From assembly GCF_022557175.1 (NCBI RefSeq), contig NZ_CP092915.1, positions 2,480,001 to 2,544,000 on the forward strand: DNA of 64,000 nucleotides. The letters run 5' to 3'. Source of the stretch: Mycolicibacterium sp. YH-1 (GTDB lineage: Bacteria; Actinomycetota; Actinomycetes; Mycobacteriales; Mycobacteriaceae). The notes beneath the pieces are model-generated. The model saw only the letters and a list, made by a program, of their open reading frames with translations. It had not been told where the DNA came from and made no database searches. Below are positions 8,235 to 16,922 of the stretch, piece after piece; the first letter of the stretch is position 1; every line of letters begins with the position of its first letter. The translations under genes and the position numbers were made by a program.

Positions 8235-10277
8235 GTGGACTTCCATTCGGCGTACCGGCACGGCTTCGTCCGAGTGGCCGCATGCACCCATCACACGACG
8301 CTGGCCGACCCCGTGGCCAACGCCGAATCGGTGCTCGCGCTGGCGCGCGACTGCCACGATGAGGGTGTCGCGTTGGCGGTGTTCCCAGAGCTGACGCTCT
8401 CGGGATACTCCATCGAGGACGTGTTGATGCAGGACGGCCTGCTCGACGCCGTCGAACGGGCGCTGGCAGATCTGGTGGCGGCCACGGCCGACCTGCTGCC
8501 CGTGCTCGTCGTGGGTGCGCCGTTGCGCTACCGCAACAGGATCTACAACACCGCTGTGGTCATCCACCGCGGCAGCGTGCTCGGGGTGGTGCCGAAGTCC
8601 TATCTGCCCACCTACCGGGAGTTCTACGAGCGCAGGCAGATCGCGGCCGGTGATGACGTGCGCGGGACCATTCGCGTCGCGTCCACCGACGTGCCGTTCG
8701 GACCGGACCTGTTGTTCACCGCGACCGATCTGCCGAGTTTCGTGCTGCACGTGGAGATCTGCGAGGACATGTGGGTGCCGGTGCCGCCGAGTGCGGAGGC
8801 CGCGCTGGCCGGGGCGACGGTGCTGGCGAACCTGTCCGGCAGTCCGATCACGATCGGTAGGGCCGAGGATCGCAAGCTCATGGCCCGCTCGGCGTCGTCT
8901 CGCTGCCTCGCTGCCTATGTGTACGCCGCCGCGGGGGAGGGCGAGTCGACGACTGACCTGTCCTGGGACGGCCAGACGATGATCTACGAGAACGGCACCC
9001 TGCTTGCCGAATCCGAGCGCTTTCCCAAGGGCGAGCGGCGCTCTGTCGCCGATGTCGACACCGAACTGCTGCGCGCCGAGCGGATCCGCATGGGCACCTT
9101 CGACGACAACCGGCGCCACCACGGTGCGCGGACCGACGCGTTCCGGCGGATCGAGTTCACCGTCAACCCGCCGGCAGGCGATATCGGGCTGCGTCGCGAG
9201 GTCGAGCGCTTCCCGTTCGTTCCCGCGGATCCAGAACGGCTGCAACAGGATTGCTACGAGGCCTACAACATCCAGGTGTCCGGGCTGGAGCAACGGCTGC
9301 GGGCGCTGAACTATCCGAACGTCGTGATCGGTGTGTCGGGGGGCCTGGACTCCACCCACGCGTTGATCGTCGCCGCGCATGCGATGGACCGGGAGGGGCG
9401 CCCCCGTAGTGACATCCTGGCCTTCACCCTGCCCGGTTTCGCCACCGGTGAGCGCACCAAGGGCAACGCCATCGCGTTGAGTAAGGCGCTGGGCGTCACC
9501 TTCTCCGAACTCGACATCCGTGACACCGCGACGTTGATGCTGACCGAGATGGGCCATCCGTTCGCCCGCGGCGAGAAGGTCTACGACGTCACCTTCGAGA
9601 ACGTGCAGGCGGGTCTGCGCACCGACTACCTGTTCCGGTTGGCCAATCAGCGCGGCGGCATAGTGCTCGGCACGGGTGATCTGTCCGAGTTGGCACTGGG
9701 CTGGTCGACCTACGGTGTGGGCGACCAGATGTCGCACTACAACGTCAACGGTGGTGTACCGAAGACGTTGATTCAGCACCTGATTCGATGGGTTATCGCC
9801 TCCGAGCAGTTCGACGACACCGTCAACGGCATCCTGGCGTCGGTGCTGGACACCGAGATCACACCCGAACTCGTGCCCACGGGTGAGGACGAGGAGATCC
9901 AGAGCAGTGAGGCGAAGGTCGGCCCGTATGTTCTGCAGGACTTCTCGCTGTACCAGGTGCTCCGCTGGGGATTTCGGCCGTCGAAGGTCGCCTTCCTGGC
10001 CTGGCATGCCTGGCATGACGCCGATCATGGCGACTGGCCCGCAGGGTACCCAGATGACAAACGACCGTCGTACTCGCTCAAGGAGATTCGGCACTGGCTG
10101 ACGGTCTTCGTGCAGCGGTTCTACTCCTTCAGCCAGTTCAAGCGGTCAGCCCTGCCCAACGGTCCGAAGGTGTCCGCAGGCGGGGCGCTGTCACCGCGCG
10201 GGGACTGGCGGGCGCCGTCGGACATGTCCGCACGCACCTGGCTCGACGAGATCGAGCGCGAAGTACCCGAGGCATAG
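8235..10277 (+). CDS. nadE: Glutamine-dependent NAD+ synthetase
   Basis: Makes NAD+ from nicotinic acid adenine dinucleotide, ATP and glutamine. 680 aa with two domains. An N-terminal nitrilase-type glutaminase carries the Glu-Lys-Cys triad: FPELTLSGYS (Glu about 52), VPKSYLPTY (Lys about 121) and VEICEDMW (Cys about 176). The C-terminal synthetase has the ATP-pyrophosphatase P-loop GVSGGLDSTH near residue 367. GTG 8235 gives the N-terminus (MDFHSAYRHGFVRVAACTHH) conserved in mycobacterial NadE. The earlier NAD step, nadD, is at 18.4 kb. Confidence 0.97.
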   Translation: MDFHSAYRHGFVRVAACTHHTTLADPVANAESVLALARDCHDEGVALAVFPELTLSGYSIEDVLMQDGLLDAVERALADLVAATADLLPVLVVGAPLRYRNRIYNTAVVIHRGSVLGVVPKSYLPTYREFYERRQIAAGDDVRGTIRVASTDVPFGPDLLFTATDLPSFVLHVEICEDMWVPVPPSAEAALAGATVLANLSGSPITIGRAEDRKLMARSASSRCLAAYVYAAAGEGESTTDLSWDGQTMIYENGTLLAESERFPKGERRSVADVDTELLRAERIRMGTFDDNRRHHGARTDAFRRIEFTVNPPAGDIGLRREVERFPFVPADPERLQQDCYEAYNIQVSGLEQRLRALNYPNVVIGVSGGLDSTHALIVAAHAMDREGRPRSDILAFTLPGFATGERTKGNAIALSKALGVTFSELDIRDTATLMLTEMGHPFARGEKVYDVTFENVQAGLRTDYLFRLANQRGGIVLGTGDLSELALGWSTYGVGDQMSHYNVNGGVPKTLIQHLIRWVIASEQFDDTVNGILASVLDTEITPELVPTGEDEEIQSSEAKVGPYVLQDFSLYQVLRWGFRPSKVAFLAWHAWHDADHGDWPAGYPDDKRPSYSLKEIRHWLTVFVQRFYSFSQFKRSALPNGPKVSAGGALSPRGDWRAPSDMSARTWLDEIEREVPEA

Positions 10278-10329
10278 GGGCGTAGCGGTATCCGACCGCT
10301 ACGCGCCAGATCGTGCGAAGATCACGACG

Positions 10330-11136
10330 ATGGCAGAAGCGAGCGACCAAGAGTCGCTGGTCAACGTCGCTGCCGGGGTGCCGCTGCATCGGCAGCTGTT
10401 CCTGGTGCTGCACGACGAGATCGCCCGCGGCGCATTGGCCGCGGGCGATGGTCTGCCGACCGAACTGTCGATGTGCGAGCAGTTCGGCGTCTCGCGGATC
10501 ACCGTGCGCCGCGCTCTGGCCGACCTCGCCGACGCCGGGTTGATCGAGCGCAGACACGGCGTCGGTTCCTTCGTCACCGACCGATCACCGCCGCGGGGGT
10601 ACGACGAGACCGGTTCGTACATGGACGAACTGCGGCAGGTCGAGTTCGAGACCGAGGTCGAGGTGATCGAGTTCGGCGTGCGCACCGTGCCGGGACCCAT
10701 CGCCGAGCGCCTTGGCGGACCAGACCAGGCGCTTCACGTGCTGAGGCTGCGGCGGGAGCGACGCACGGGTGAGCGGCTGATGATCTCCGAGGCATGGCTT
10801 CCCGAGGGTCTCGCCGACGAACTCACCGCGCCCGGGCTGGCAGGTGCCCCGATCTTTCACGTCCTGCACGACGCGGGTGTCGGGCTGACGAGCCTCGACC
10901 ACGAGCTGACCGCCGAGATCGCCGGGCCCAGGACGGCGGCCACACTCGGTGTGTCGATCGGCGCGGCGTTGATCCGCATCAACTCGCTGGCCCACACCGC
11001 GGCCGGGCCGCATCACTGTCTGTCGGTGACGCTGTCGCCGAACCGAAGTCGGGTGCTGCTGACCCAGACGGCCGCGGATCTCGAATCCGGTGTCGGCATG
11101 GCGATCGCGCACGACGTGCGTCGGCCGCACGCCTGA
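10330..11136 (+). CDS. GntR family regulator with UTRA domain
   Basis: 268-aa transcription factor with a winged-helix DNA-binding domain (LFLVLHDEIARGALAAGDGLPTE then FGVSRITVRRALADLADAGL, residues 15-85) followed by a UTRA ligand-binding domain (residues 95-255), as in HutC-subfamily regulators that sense sugars or small acids. It lies between nadE and the convergent enoyl-CoA hydratase/ribokinase pair; a link to that pair is possible but unsupported. No operator was identified. Confidence 0.9.
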   Translation: MAEASDQESLVNVAAGVPLHRQLFLVLHDEIARGALAAGDGLPTELSMCEQFGVSRITVRRALADLADAGLIERRHGVGSFVTDRSPPRGYDETGSYMDELRQVEFETEVEVIEFGVRTVPGPIAERLGGPDQALHVLRLRRERRTGERLMISEAWLPEGLADELTAPGLAGAPIFHVLHDAGVGLTSLDHELTAEIAGPRTAATLGVSIGAALIRINSLAHTAAGPHHCLSVTLSPNRSRVLLTQTAADLESGVGMAIAHDVRRPHA

Positions 11137-11146
11137 GCGGCAGCGG

Positions 11147-11977
11147 CTAGAGCCGGCCGTCGGTACGCAGGTCGGGGTGCACCCATTCGGGTGAGCGGCG
11201 CTCCTTGAACGCCACGAAACCCTCGACCGCCTCGGGCCCGCTGTAGGAGGCCTTCATGCCGATCCGGTCGAACAGCCCCATGTAGTTGTCGAGGCTCGAC
11301 TTCACCACCGAGCGCGCCTTGGGCGCGGTGCGGCACACCTGGGTCAGCACCTCGCGCGCGGCGCCCGCGAGATCGTCGTGCGGGACCACTCGCGCCACCA
11401 TTCCCCAGTCCGCGGCCTCCTGCGCGGTCAGGGTGCGGCCGGTGAACATCAGGTCCCTGGTTCGCATGGGTCCGATGACGCGGGCGAGCATCTGGCTGTA
11501 GTAGGTGTCGGCGATGCCTCGGTACAACTCGGGGACGCGGAAGGTCGCGCGGTCGCTGACCACCGCCATGTCACTGCACATCGCGATCTGCAGGCCGCCG
11601 CCCTGACACAGGCCGTTGACCGCCGACACCACCGGCTTGACCGACTGACGCAGCGTCTCGAACGGCGTGACATCCATCGACAGCGCGGGCCCGAAGGTCA
11701 TCCAGTCGTCCACGCCGTCACCGCCGCCGAGATCACCGCCCGGCGCGAACACGTCACCGGTGCCGGTGATCAGCAGGCCCGCCAGGTCGTCGTCGGCCTC
11801 GACGTGGGTGACCGCGTATCGGATCCCGAAGTACATCGCCGGCGTCATCGCGTTGCGTGCCTGCGGGCGGTCCAGCGTGACGATCCCGAACGGCCCCTCG
11901 CGCTCGAAGCGCAGGAATGGGGTGCCGAGCCAGTCGCCCTCGGGTGGGCGGGGCGTGCTCTTGGCGGCGGTCGTCAT
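11147..11977 (-). CDS. Enoyl-CoA hydratase/isomerase family protein
   Basis: 276-aa crotonase-fold protein. Visible features are the CoA-binding and oxyanion segments (DRPQARNAMTPAMY; GDVFAPGGDLGG; VNGLCQGGGLQIAMCSD) and a C-terminal trimerisation helix. Crotonases hydrate or isomerise acyl-CoA thioesters; the substrate is unknown. ATG 11977 is chosen because AGGAG precedes it by seven bases. The ATG at 11995 overlaps the ribokinase stop but has no such site. It is the second gene after ribokinase on the minus strand. Confidence 0.9.
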   Translation of the reverse strand: MTTAAKSTPRPPEGDWLGTPFLRFEREGPFGIVTLDRPQARNAMTPAMYFGIRYAVTHVEADDDLAGLLITGTGDVFAPGGDLGGGDGVDDWMTFGPALSMDVTPFETLRQSVKPVVSAVNGLCQGGGLQIAMCSDMAVVSDRATFRVPELYRGIADTYYSQMLARVIGPMRTRDLMFTGRTLTAQEAADWGMVARVVPHDDLAGAAREVLTQVCRTAPKARSVVKSSLDNYMGLFDRIGMKASYSGPEAVEGFVAFKERRSPEWVHPDLRTDGRL

Positions 11978-11991
11978 CGGGCTCCTAGGGC

Positions 11992-12855
11992 TCATTGCAG
12001 TACGTCGTCGATGGCTTCGCGGGTCGGCGCGCAGTTGCCCGCGCCGGGCGTCAGGGTAGCGAGCGCGCCTGCGGCGCACGCTCGAATCAGGGCGTTCCTG
12101 GGACCGCGGTGCCAGTCCGCGGCGAGCACGCCGGCGAACACGTCGCCCGCGCCGGTGGTGTCGACGGCCTCCACGGCTGGTGCCTCGACGTCGTAGCGTT
12201 CGGCGACGCCCTGATAGGAGGCGCCTCGCGCACCACGAGTGATCACCAGATGGGGTACCTGCCAACGAATTTCGCGGGACTCGTGGTCGTTGACGATCAC
12301 GACGTCCACGGCCTGGGCCAGCTCCTCGAGTTGAGCAGGCGGCGTCCCCCCGGGTGATGCGTTGAGCATCACCACAGCGCCCCCGGCCCGCCCCGTGCGC
12401 GCGGCCGCGAGCGCGGTGTCGATCGGTATCTCGAGCTGGATCAGCACGACGTCGGCGTCGGCGATCTCGATCCGTGTGTGCGCCGATGCCAGATGCAGAT
12501 GGGCATTGGCTCCCGGTGCGACCACGATGCAGTTCTCGGCGTGCTCGTCCACCAGAATCACCGCGGCACCGCTCGGTCCGGGCACGGTCATGACGCCGCC
12601 GAGGCCGACTTCGTTGTCGAGCAGGTGGGCACGCAGTCGTGAACCGGCATCGTCGTCGCCGACCGCTGCGACGAGATCCACCGTGGCGCCCGCGCGGGAC
12701 GCCGCGACGGCCTGGTTGCCGCCCTTGCCGCCCGGAGACGACGTCACCGCGGACGCCAGCACCGTTTCGCCGGGTTTGGGCAGTGTCGAGACCTCGAAGG
12801 ACTGGTCGAGATTCACGCTACCCACGACGCACACCCGGTTGCTCGAACCTGCCAC
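11992..12855 (-). CDS. rbsK: Ribokinase-like PfkB carbohydrate kinase
   Basis: Phosphorylates ribose or a related sugar with ATP. About 287 aa. It carries both PfkB signatures: N-terminal GSVNLDQ with the glycine motif SSPGGKGGNQAVAASRAGA, and C-terminal VDTTGAGDVFAGVLA with the catalytic Asp in GAGD. GTG 12855 is the natural start (VAGSSNRVCVVGSVNLD). The preceding TnpB-related ORF stops only four bases upstream, so the native promoter has probably been displaced and the gene may depend on read-through from the element. Confidence 0.9.
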   Translation of the reverse strand: MAGSSNRVCVVGSVNLDQSFEVSTLPKPGETVLASAVTSSPGGKGGNQAVAASRAGATVDLVAAVGDDDAGSRLRAHLLDNEVGLGGVMTVPGPSGAAVILVDEHAENCIVVAPGANAHLHLASAHTRIEIADADVVLIQLEIPIDTALAAARTGRAGGAVVMLNASPGGTPPAQLEELAQAVDVVIVNDHESREIRWQVPHLVITRGARGASYQGVAERYDVEAPAVEAVDTTGAGDVFAGVLAADWHRGPRNALIRACAAGALATLTPGAGNCAPTREAIDDVLQ

Positions 12856-12859
12856 GGGC

Positions 12860-14539
12860 TTACGGTAACCGTTCCTTATGGTGAGCAGGAGAGGGTCCTG
12901 CTCGGTTGCGGCCCGAACGGTGTTGGCCGCTGCCGGCGGGTGTTCTCCGGTGGACCGGCACGCATCGCGTGGGTGTCGGTGAGCCGGAACTGCCGCGCCT
13001 GCCACCGCGGCTCGGGCGGCGATCGAGCCTGGCCGGTGGCGTGCCCGTCACGGTCCTCTGTCCGTTGCGGGGTCCTGCCGGTCGCCGCCTGATCGTCATG
13101 CCGAGGCCGCGTCTGCCGATCGCGGCCGCTGCGGCGTGGTGCCGCGTGACCGGATCAGAAGTCTGTTGCTGCAGGGGTTTCGTCCAATGTTGGGCACCCC
13201 ATTTAGTGGTGTAGGCCGGATCCACTCCGATCACCGCTATCCCCCGACGATGCGCCATCGCCGTCAGTCGGGCGCGGAATCCGGCGGTGGGTATCCCGAC
13301 CACCGTGTGTCGAAAGCGTTTGCCCCGGCTGCCGCGACCCATCGTTTCGCGGCCGGTGGCTCGGGCGTCGGAGAAGTCGAGGTTCTCAATCACAACTGCA
13401 GTGCAGTTCTGTGTCCGCGCGGCATCGAGCAGCGTGGTGAGCGCGGCGCGGACCCGCCCATCACGACGGCTGGCGCGCAACCCGGAGGTATCGAGCGCGA
13501 TGGTCGTCGGAGCGCCGATCGGGTTCCCGGCGCCGTCGAGCACGCAACAGGCGAGGTGATCGGCGTTGAGATCGACACCCAGGACCGGGCCGGTCCGCAA
13601 GTGTTCGATCGAGGGCGCTGCTACGGACATGTCCTGTTTCCACGACGCGTCCAGATACCAGCGGCTCTTGACCGGGTCGTAGGCGATGTCATAACGCACC
13701 GCGCGGCGGCAGGCGATGCGCTCAGCCCACTGGTCGCCGCGGTGCGCGAACCCCACTGGGGCCGCGATCTGCAGGTGGGACCCGAATTGACCGGTGAGAG
13801 CGGCGGGCACCTTGATATGCAGCTGGCCCGCGGTGTCGACGCGGATGGTTTCGTTGCCGCCGGTCTTGCCTGACTCCCCATCGGCGGTCAAGAACATACG
13901 GGCCGCATTCCAGCGTGCTCGCCATTGGGGTTCGGTCATTGCGGCCGCATCGAGGTGATGACGGTTGCGCCACAGGCGTTTTCCTCCGACCGTGAGCGAC
14001 GGCCGGCCAGCCGTCAACGCGGCCTCGGCTGCTGTCAGTCGGGAGCTCAGTTGCGCAAGCCGGCGGGTCTTGGCGAACCGCTCATGCGCCGATCGGTAGC
14101 CGCGACGACGACGATCACCATGCGCGCGCACCTCGGTGCCCTGCGGGGACCGTTCTCCGGGGCGCAGCTCGCACCTCTGCGCCACCACGGCAACGGCCTG
14201 CTGCAGATCGCGGACATGGGCGCTCAGACCGCGCATACCCAGCTGGTACTGGTCCTCTACTGAACGGGTGATCGCCCCCGCCCACCTGCTTGAGCACACC
14301 GCTGTGATCGCCTGCTTACGCTGCGCCCGCCACAGCCCGTGACCGGCCCGATCCAGCCCACCAAGCCGTACCCGGGAGGCCAGTTCGGCCCGGTACACCT
14401 CGCCGAGAAATGACCCGATCACCCGCAGCGCTGCTGCCTCAGCTTCGGTCACGTGAATCCGGGTCCGGATCCGCACACCCGCAGGTGCAGCTGCCACCGC
14501 CGGGTCCCCAACTCGACGTAACCGAGCGCGCACATCCAT
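12860..14539 (-). mobile_element. TnpB-related (IS200/IS605 accessory-type) protein, solitary
   Basis: About 559 aa from ATG 14539 (a TTG at 14569 is in frame). Numbered from that TTG, RuvC-I Asp lies in LGVDLNADH (about 333) and RuvC-II Glu in VVIENLDF (about 395), then VIGVDPAYTTKWGAQHW (about 450) and TRHHAAAAAIGRRGLG (about 476-490). The CxxC...CxxC zinc finger that normally follows VDPxxT in TnpB is absent. The position of the last RuvC acidic residue is occupied by His/Ala. A 75-residue Arg/Gly/Pro-rich tail follows. No tnpA or other recombinase is next to it. TnpB proteins are RNA-guided DNA nucleases; whether this subgroup is active is not known from sequence. It sits between the divergent rbsK and proA starts, a backbone junction, consistent with insertion. 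Confidence 0.8.
12863..12902 (-). other. Candidate right end / guide-RNA region of the TnpB-like element
   Basis: A perfect stem (AGCAGGA at 12884-12890 with TCCTGCT at 12896-12902, 5-base loop) lies in the last codons of the TnpB-related gene. In IS200/IS605-type elements the guide RNA comes from the 3' end of tnpB and the adjoining element end, with the guide taken from the flank. By analogy the flank here would be the sequence leading into rbsK. This is inference; no transcript evidence is available. Confidence 0.25.
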
Positions 14540-14750
14540 GCACCACATTCTGACCAGCGCCACCGACAAACCCCCCAGCCGACATCACGCCGCGCCAGCA
14601 CTGTTCCTTCCGAGCGGGGGGGTGCACGGACCGGGCTCACTCCACGATTCACAACACCGACAAATACATCCGAACGCAGTATCGATCGCCGGAGTCCACT
14701 ATCCGGTCAGCAGCGGTAACCCCAACCGGGCCGATCCCGGCTTGTCTCGA

Positions 14751-14756
14751 TACGCT
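14751..14756 (+). promoter_or_regulatory. Possible -10 element for leaderless proA
   Basis: TACGCT fits the TANNNT mycobacterial -10 pattern and is followed after six bases by the proA ATG. No Shine-Dalgarno sequence is visible before that ATG, so a leaderless transcript is plausible. The rest of 14540-14750 shows no ORF or clear terminal repeat. Confidence 0.35.
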
Positions 14757-14762
14757 GGGCAG

Positions 14763-16010
14763 ATGAGTGTGGACGCTGCCGTGGACGCTGACCTGCGCCT
14801 GCAGGTGCATGACGCCGCCCGACGGGCCCGGGTGGCCGCGCGCGTGCTGGGCACATTGGACACCGCGACCAAGGACCGCGCGTTGCACGCCGCGGCCGAT
14901 TCGGTGTTGGCCCAGGTGGACGCGGTTCTCGCGGCCAACGCCGCCGACCTTGACGCCGCGCGGGCGGCGGGTACCCCCGACGCGATGCTCGATCGGCTCG
15001 CCCTGAACCCGCAGCGTGTGGACGGTATTGCGGCCGGACTGCGTCAGGTGGCGGGGCTGCCGGACCCCGTCGGGGAGGTGCTGCGCGGCAGCACGCTGCC
15101 CAACGGTCTTCGAATCCGTCAGCAGCGGGTGCCGCTCGGTGTCGTCGGCATGGTCTACGAGGGCCGACCCAACGTCACCGTCGACGCCTTCGGGTTGACC
15201 CTGAAGTCGGGTAACGCGGCGCTGCTGCGGGGCAGCTCGTCGGCGAGGCGCTCGAATGAGGCGCTGGTCACCGCGTTGCGCGCCGCCCTGGTCGCCGAGG
15301 GTCTGCCCGCCGATGCCGTGCAGCTGCTGCCCAGCGAGGACCGCGCCAGCGTCACCCACCTGATCCAGGCCCGCGGCCTGGTGGACGTCGTCATTCCGCG
15401 CGGGGGAGCCGGGCTGATCGCCGCCGTGGTTCGGGACGCGACCGTGCCGACCATCGAGACGGGCGTCGGTAACTGTCACGTCTACGTGCACGAGGCGGCG
15501 GATCTCGATGTCGCCGAACGCATTCTGCTGAACTCCAAGACCCGGCGCCCGAGTGTGTGCAATGCCGCGGAGTCGCTGCTCGTCGACGCCGCGATCGCCG
15601 AGACCGCACTGCCGCGGCTCATCGAGGCACTGCAGGACGCCGGTGTCACCGTGCACCTTGACCCCAGCGAGGACGAGTTGCGGGCCGAGTTCCTGTCGAT
15701 GGACATAGCGGTCGCGGTGGTGGACGGCGTCGACGCCGCCATCGCCCACGTCAACGAGTACGGCAGTGGGCACACCGAGGCCATCGTGACCACCAATCTC
15801 GCTGCCGCCGAACGCTTCACGGCCCAGGTCGACGCGGCGGCGGTGATGGTGAACGCCGCCACCTCCTTCACCGACGGTGAGCAGTTCGGGTTCGGGGCCG
15901 AGATCGGCATCTCGACGCAGAAGCTGCACGCCAGGGGCCCGATGGGTCTGCCAGAATTGACCTCGACCAAGTGGATTGTGTGGGGAAACGGCCACACCCG
16001 CCCGGTCTAA
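14763..16010 (+). CDS. proA: Gamma-glutamyl phosphate reductase
   Basis: Second step of proline synthesis: NADPH-dependent reduction of gamma-glutamyl phosphate to glutamate semialdehyde. 415 aa, aldehyde-dehydrogenase superfamily. Motifs include [31 protein letters not shown], the catalytic Cys in [15 protein letters not shown] (about residue 266) and the C-terminal [13 protein letters not shown] signature. It works with proB at 4.3 kb. ATG 14763 gives a normal-length protein; the upstream in-frame sequence belongs to the intergenic or element region. Confidence 0.97.
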   Translation: MSVDAAVDADLRLQVHDAARRARVAARVLGTLDTATKDRALHAAADSVLAQVDAVLAANAADLDAARAAGTPDAMLDRLALNPQRVDGIAAGLRQVAGLPDPVGEVLRGSTLPNGLRIRQQRVPLGVVGMVYEGRPNVTVDAFGLTLKSGNAALLRGSSSARRSNEALVTALRAALVAEGLPADAVQLLPSEDRASVTHLIQARGLVDVVIPRGGAGLIAAVVRDATVPTIETGVGNCHVYVHEAADLDVAERILLNSKTRRPSVCNAAESLLVDAAIAETALPRLIEALQDAGVTVHLDPSEDELRAEFLSMDIAVAVVDGVDAAIAHVNEYGSGHTEAIVTTNLAAAERFTAQVDAAAVMVNAATSFTDGEQFGFGAEIGISTQKLHARGPMGLPELTSTKWIVWGNGHTRPV

Positions 16011-16036
16011 TCAAGCAACAACGAGGAGAACACCCC

Positions 16037-16912
16037 GTGAGCGTCCCCGCACGCCCAGTACCGCTTTTCGCGGACATCGATGATGTCGCCGCGCGTCTGG
16101 CCGAGACCGGTTACCTGCCCGACACTGCGACCGCGACCGCGGTCTTCCTCGCTGACAGGCTGGGCAAGCCGCTGCTCGTCGAGGGACCGGCCGGCGTCGG
16201 TAAGACCGAACTGGCCCGCGCCGTCGCGCAGTGCACAGGATCTGAGCTGGTCCGGCTGCAGTGCTACGAGGGTGTCGATGAGGCACGCGCGCTCTACGAG
16301 TGGAACCACGCCAAGCAGATCCTGCGAATTCAAGCCGGTTCGGGCGACTGGGACCAGACCAAGATGGACGTGTTCAGTGAGGAGTTCCTGCTGACCCGTC
16401 CGCTGCTGACCGCCATCAAGCGGACCGACCCCACCGTGCTCCTGATCGATGAGACCGATAAGGCCGATATCGAGATCGAGGGCCTGCTGCTCGAGGTCCT
16501 GTCAGACTTCGCCGTCACGGTTCCCGAGCTGGGCACCATCAAGGCCGAGCGGCCACCGTTCGTGCTGCTGACCTCCAACGCCACCCGCGAGCTGTCCGAG
16601 GCGCTCAAGCGTCGCTGCCTGTTCCTGCACATCGACTTCCCCGAACCCGATCTGGAGCGTCGGATCCTGCTGTCGCGGGTGCCCGAACTGCCGGAACGGC
16701 TGGCCGAGGAACTGGTCCGCATCATCGGCGTGCTGCGCGGAATGCAACTCAAGAAGGCGCCATCGGTGGCCGAGACCATCGACTGGGGCCGCACCGTCCT
16801 CGCGCTGGGCATGGACACCATCGACGACGAGTTGATCGCCGCGACGCTGGGCGTGGTGCTCAAGCACCAGTCCGATCAGCAACGCGCATCCGGCGAACTT
16901 CGCCTGAACTGA
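16037..16912 (+). CDS. MoxR-type AAA+ ATPase
   Basis: 291-aa AAA+ ATPase. Walker A is GPAGVGKTE (about residues 52-60), Walker B is LLIDETDKAD, sensor 1 is LLTSNATRE. MoxR ATPases act as chaperones that load cofactors or assemble complexes, usually with a VWA-domain partner. That partner follows 10 bases downstream. GTG 16037 is chosen because GAGGAG precedes it and it matches the length of the Rv2426c equivalent. Substrate unknown. Confidence 0.92.
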   Translation: MSVPARPVPLFADIDDVAARLAETGYLPDTATATAVFLADRLGKPLLVEGPAGVGKTELARAVAQCTGSELVRLQCYEGVDEARALYEWNHAKQILRIQAGSGDWDQTKMDVFSEEFLLTRPLLTAIKRTDPTVLLIDETDKADIEIEGLLLEVLSDFAVTVPELGTIKAERPPFVLLTSNATRELSEALKRRCLFLHIDFPEPDLERRILLSRVPELPERLAEELVRIIGVLRGMQLKKAPSVAETIDWGRTVLALGMDTIDDELIAATLGVVLKHQSDQQRASGELRLN

Positions 16913-16922
16913 GGATCCGCTG

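Noticed and set aside
8145..10094. A 649-codon open frame on the minus strand across nadE
   Set aside because: It mirrors the nadE coding frame, is rich in Arg/His/Gln/Val as expected for the complement of a GC-rich gene, and shows no family motif; nadE itself is certain.
13100..14762. Terminal inverted repeats or target-site duplication around the TnpB-like gene
   Set aside because: No convincing repeat pair was found by eye at the two flanks; IS200/IS605-type elements do not need one, so element ends were left undefined.
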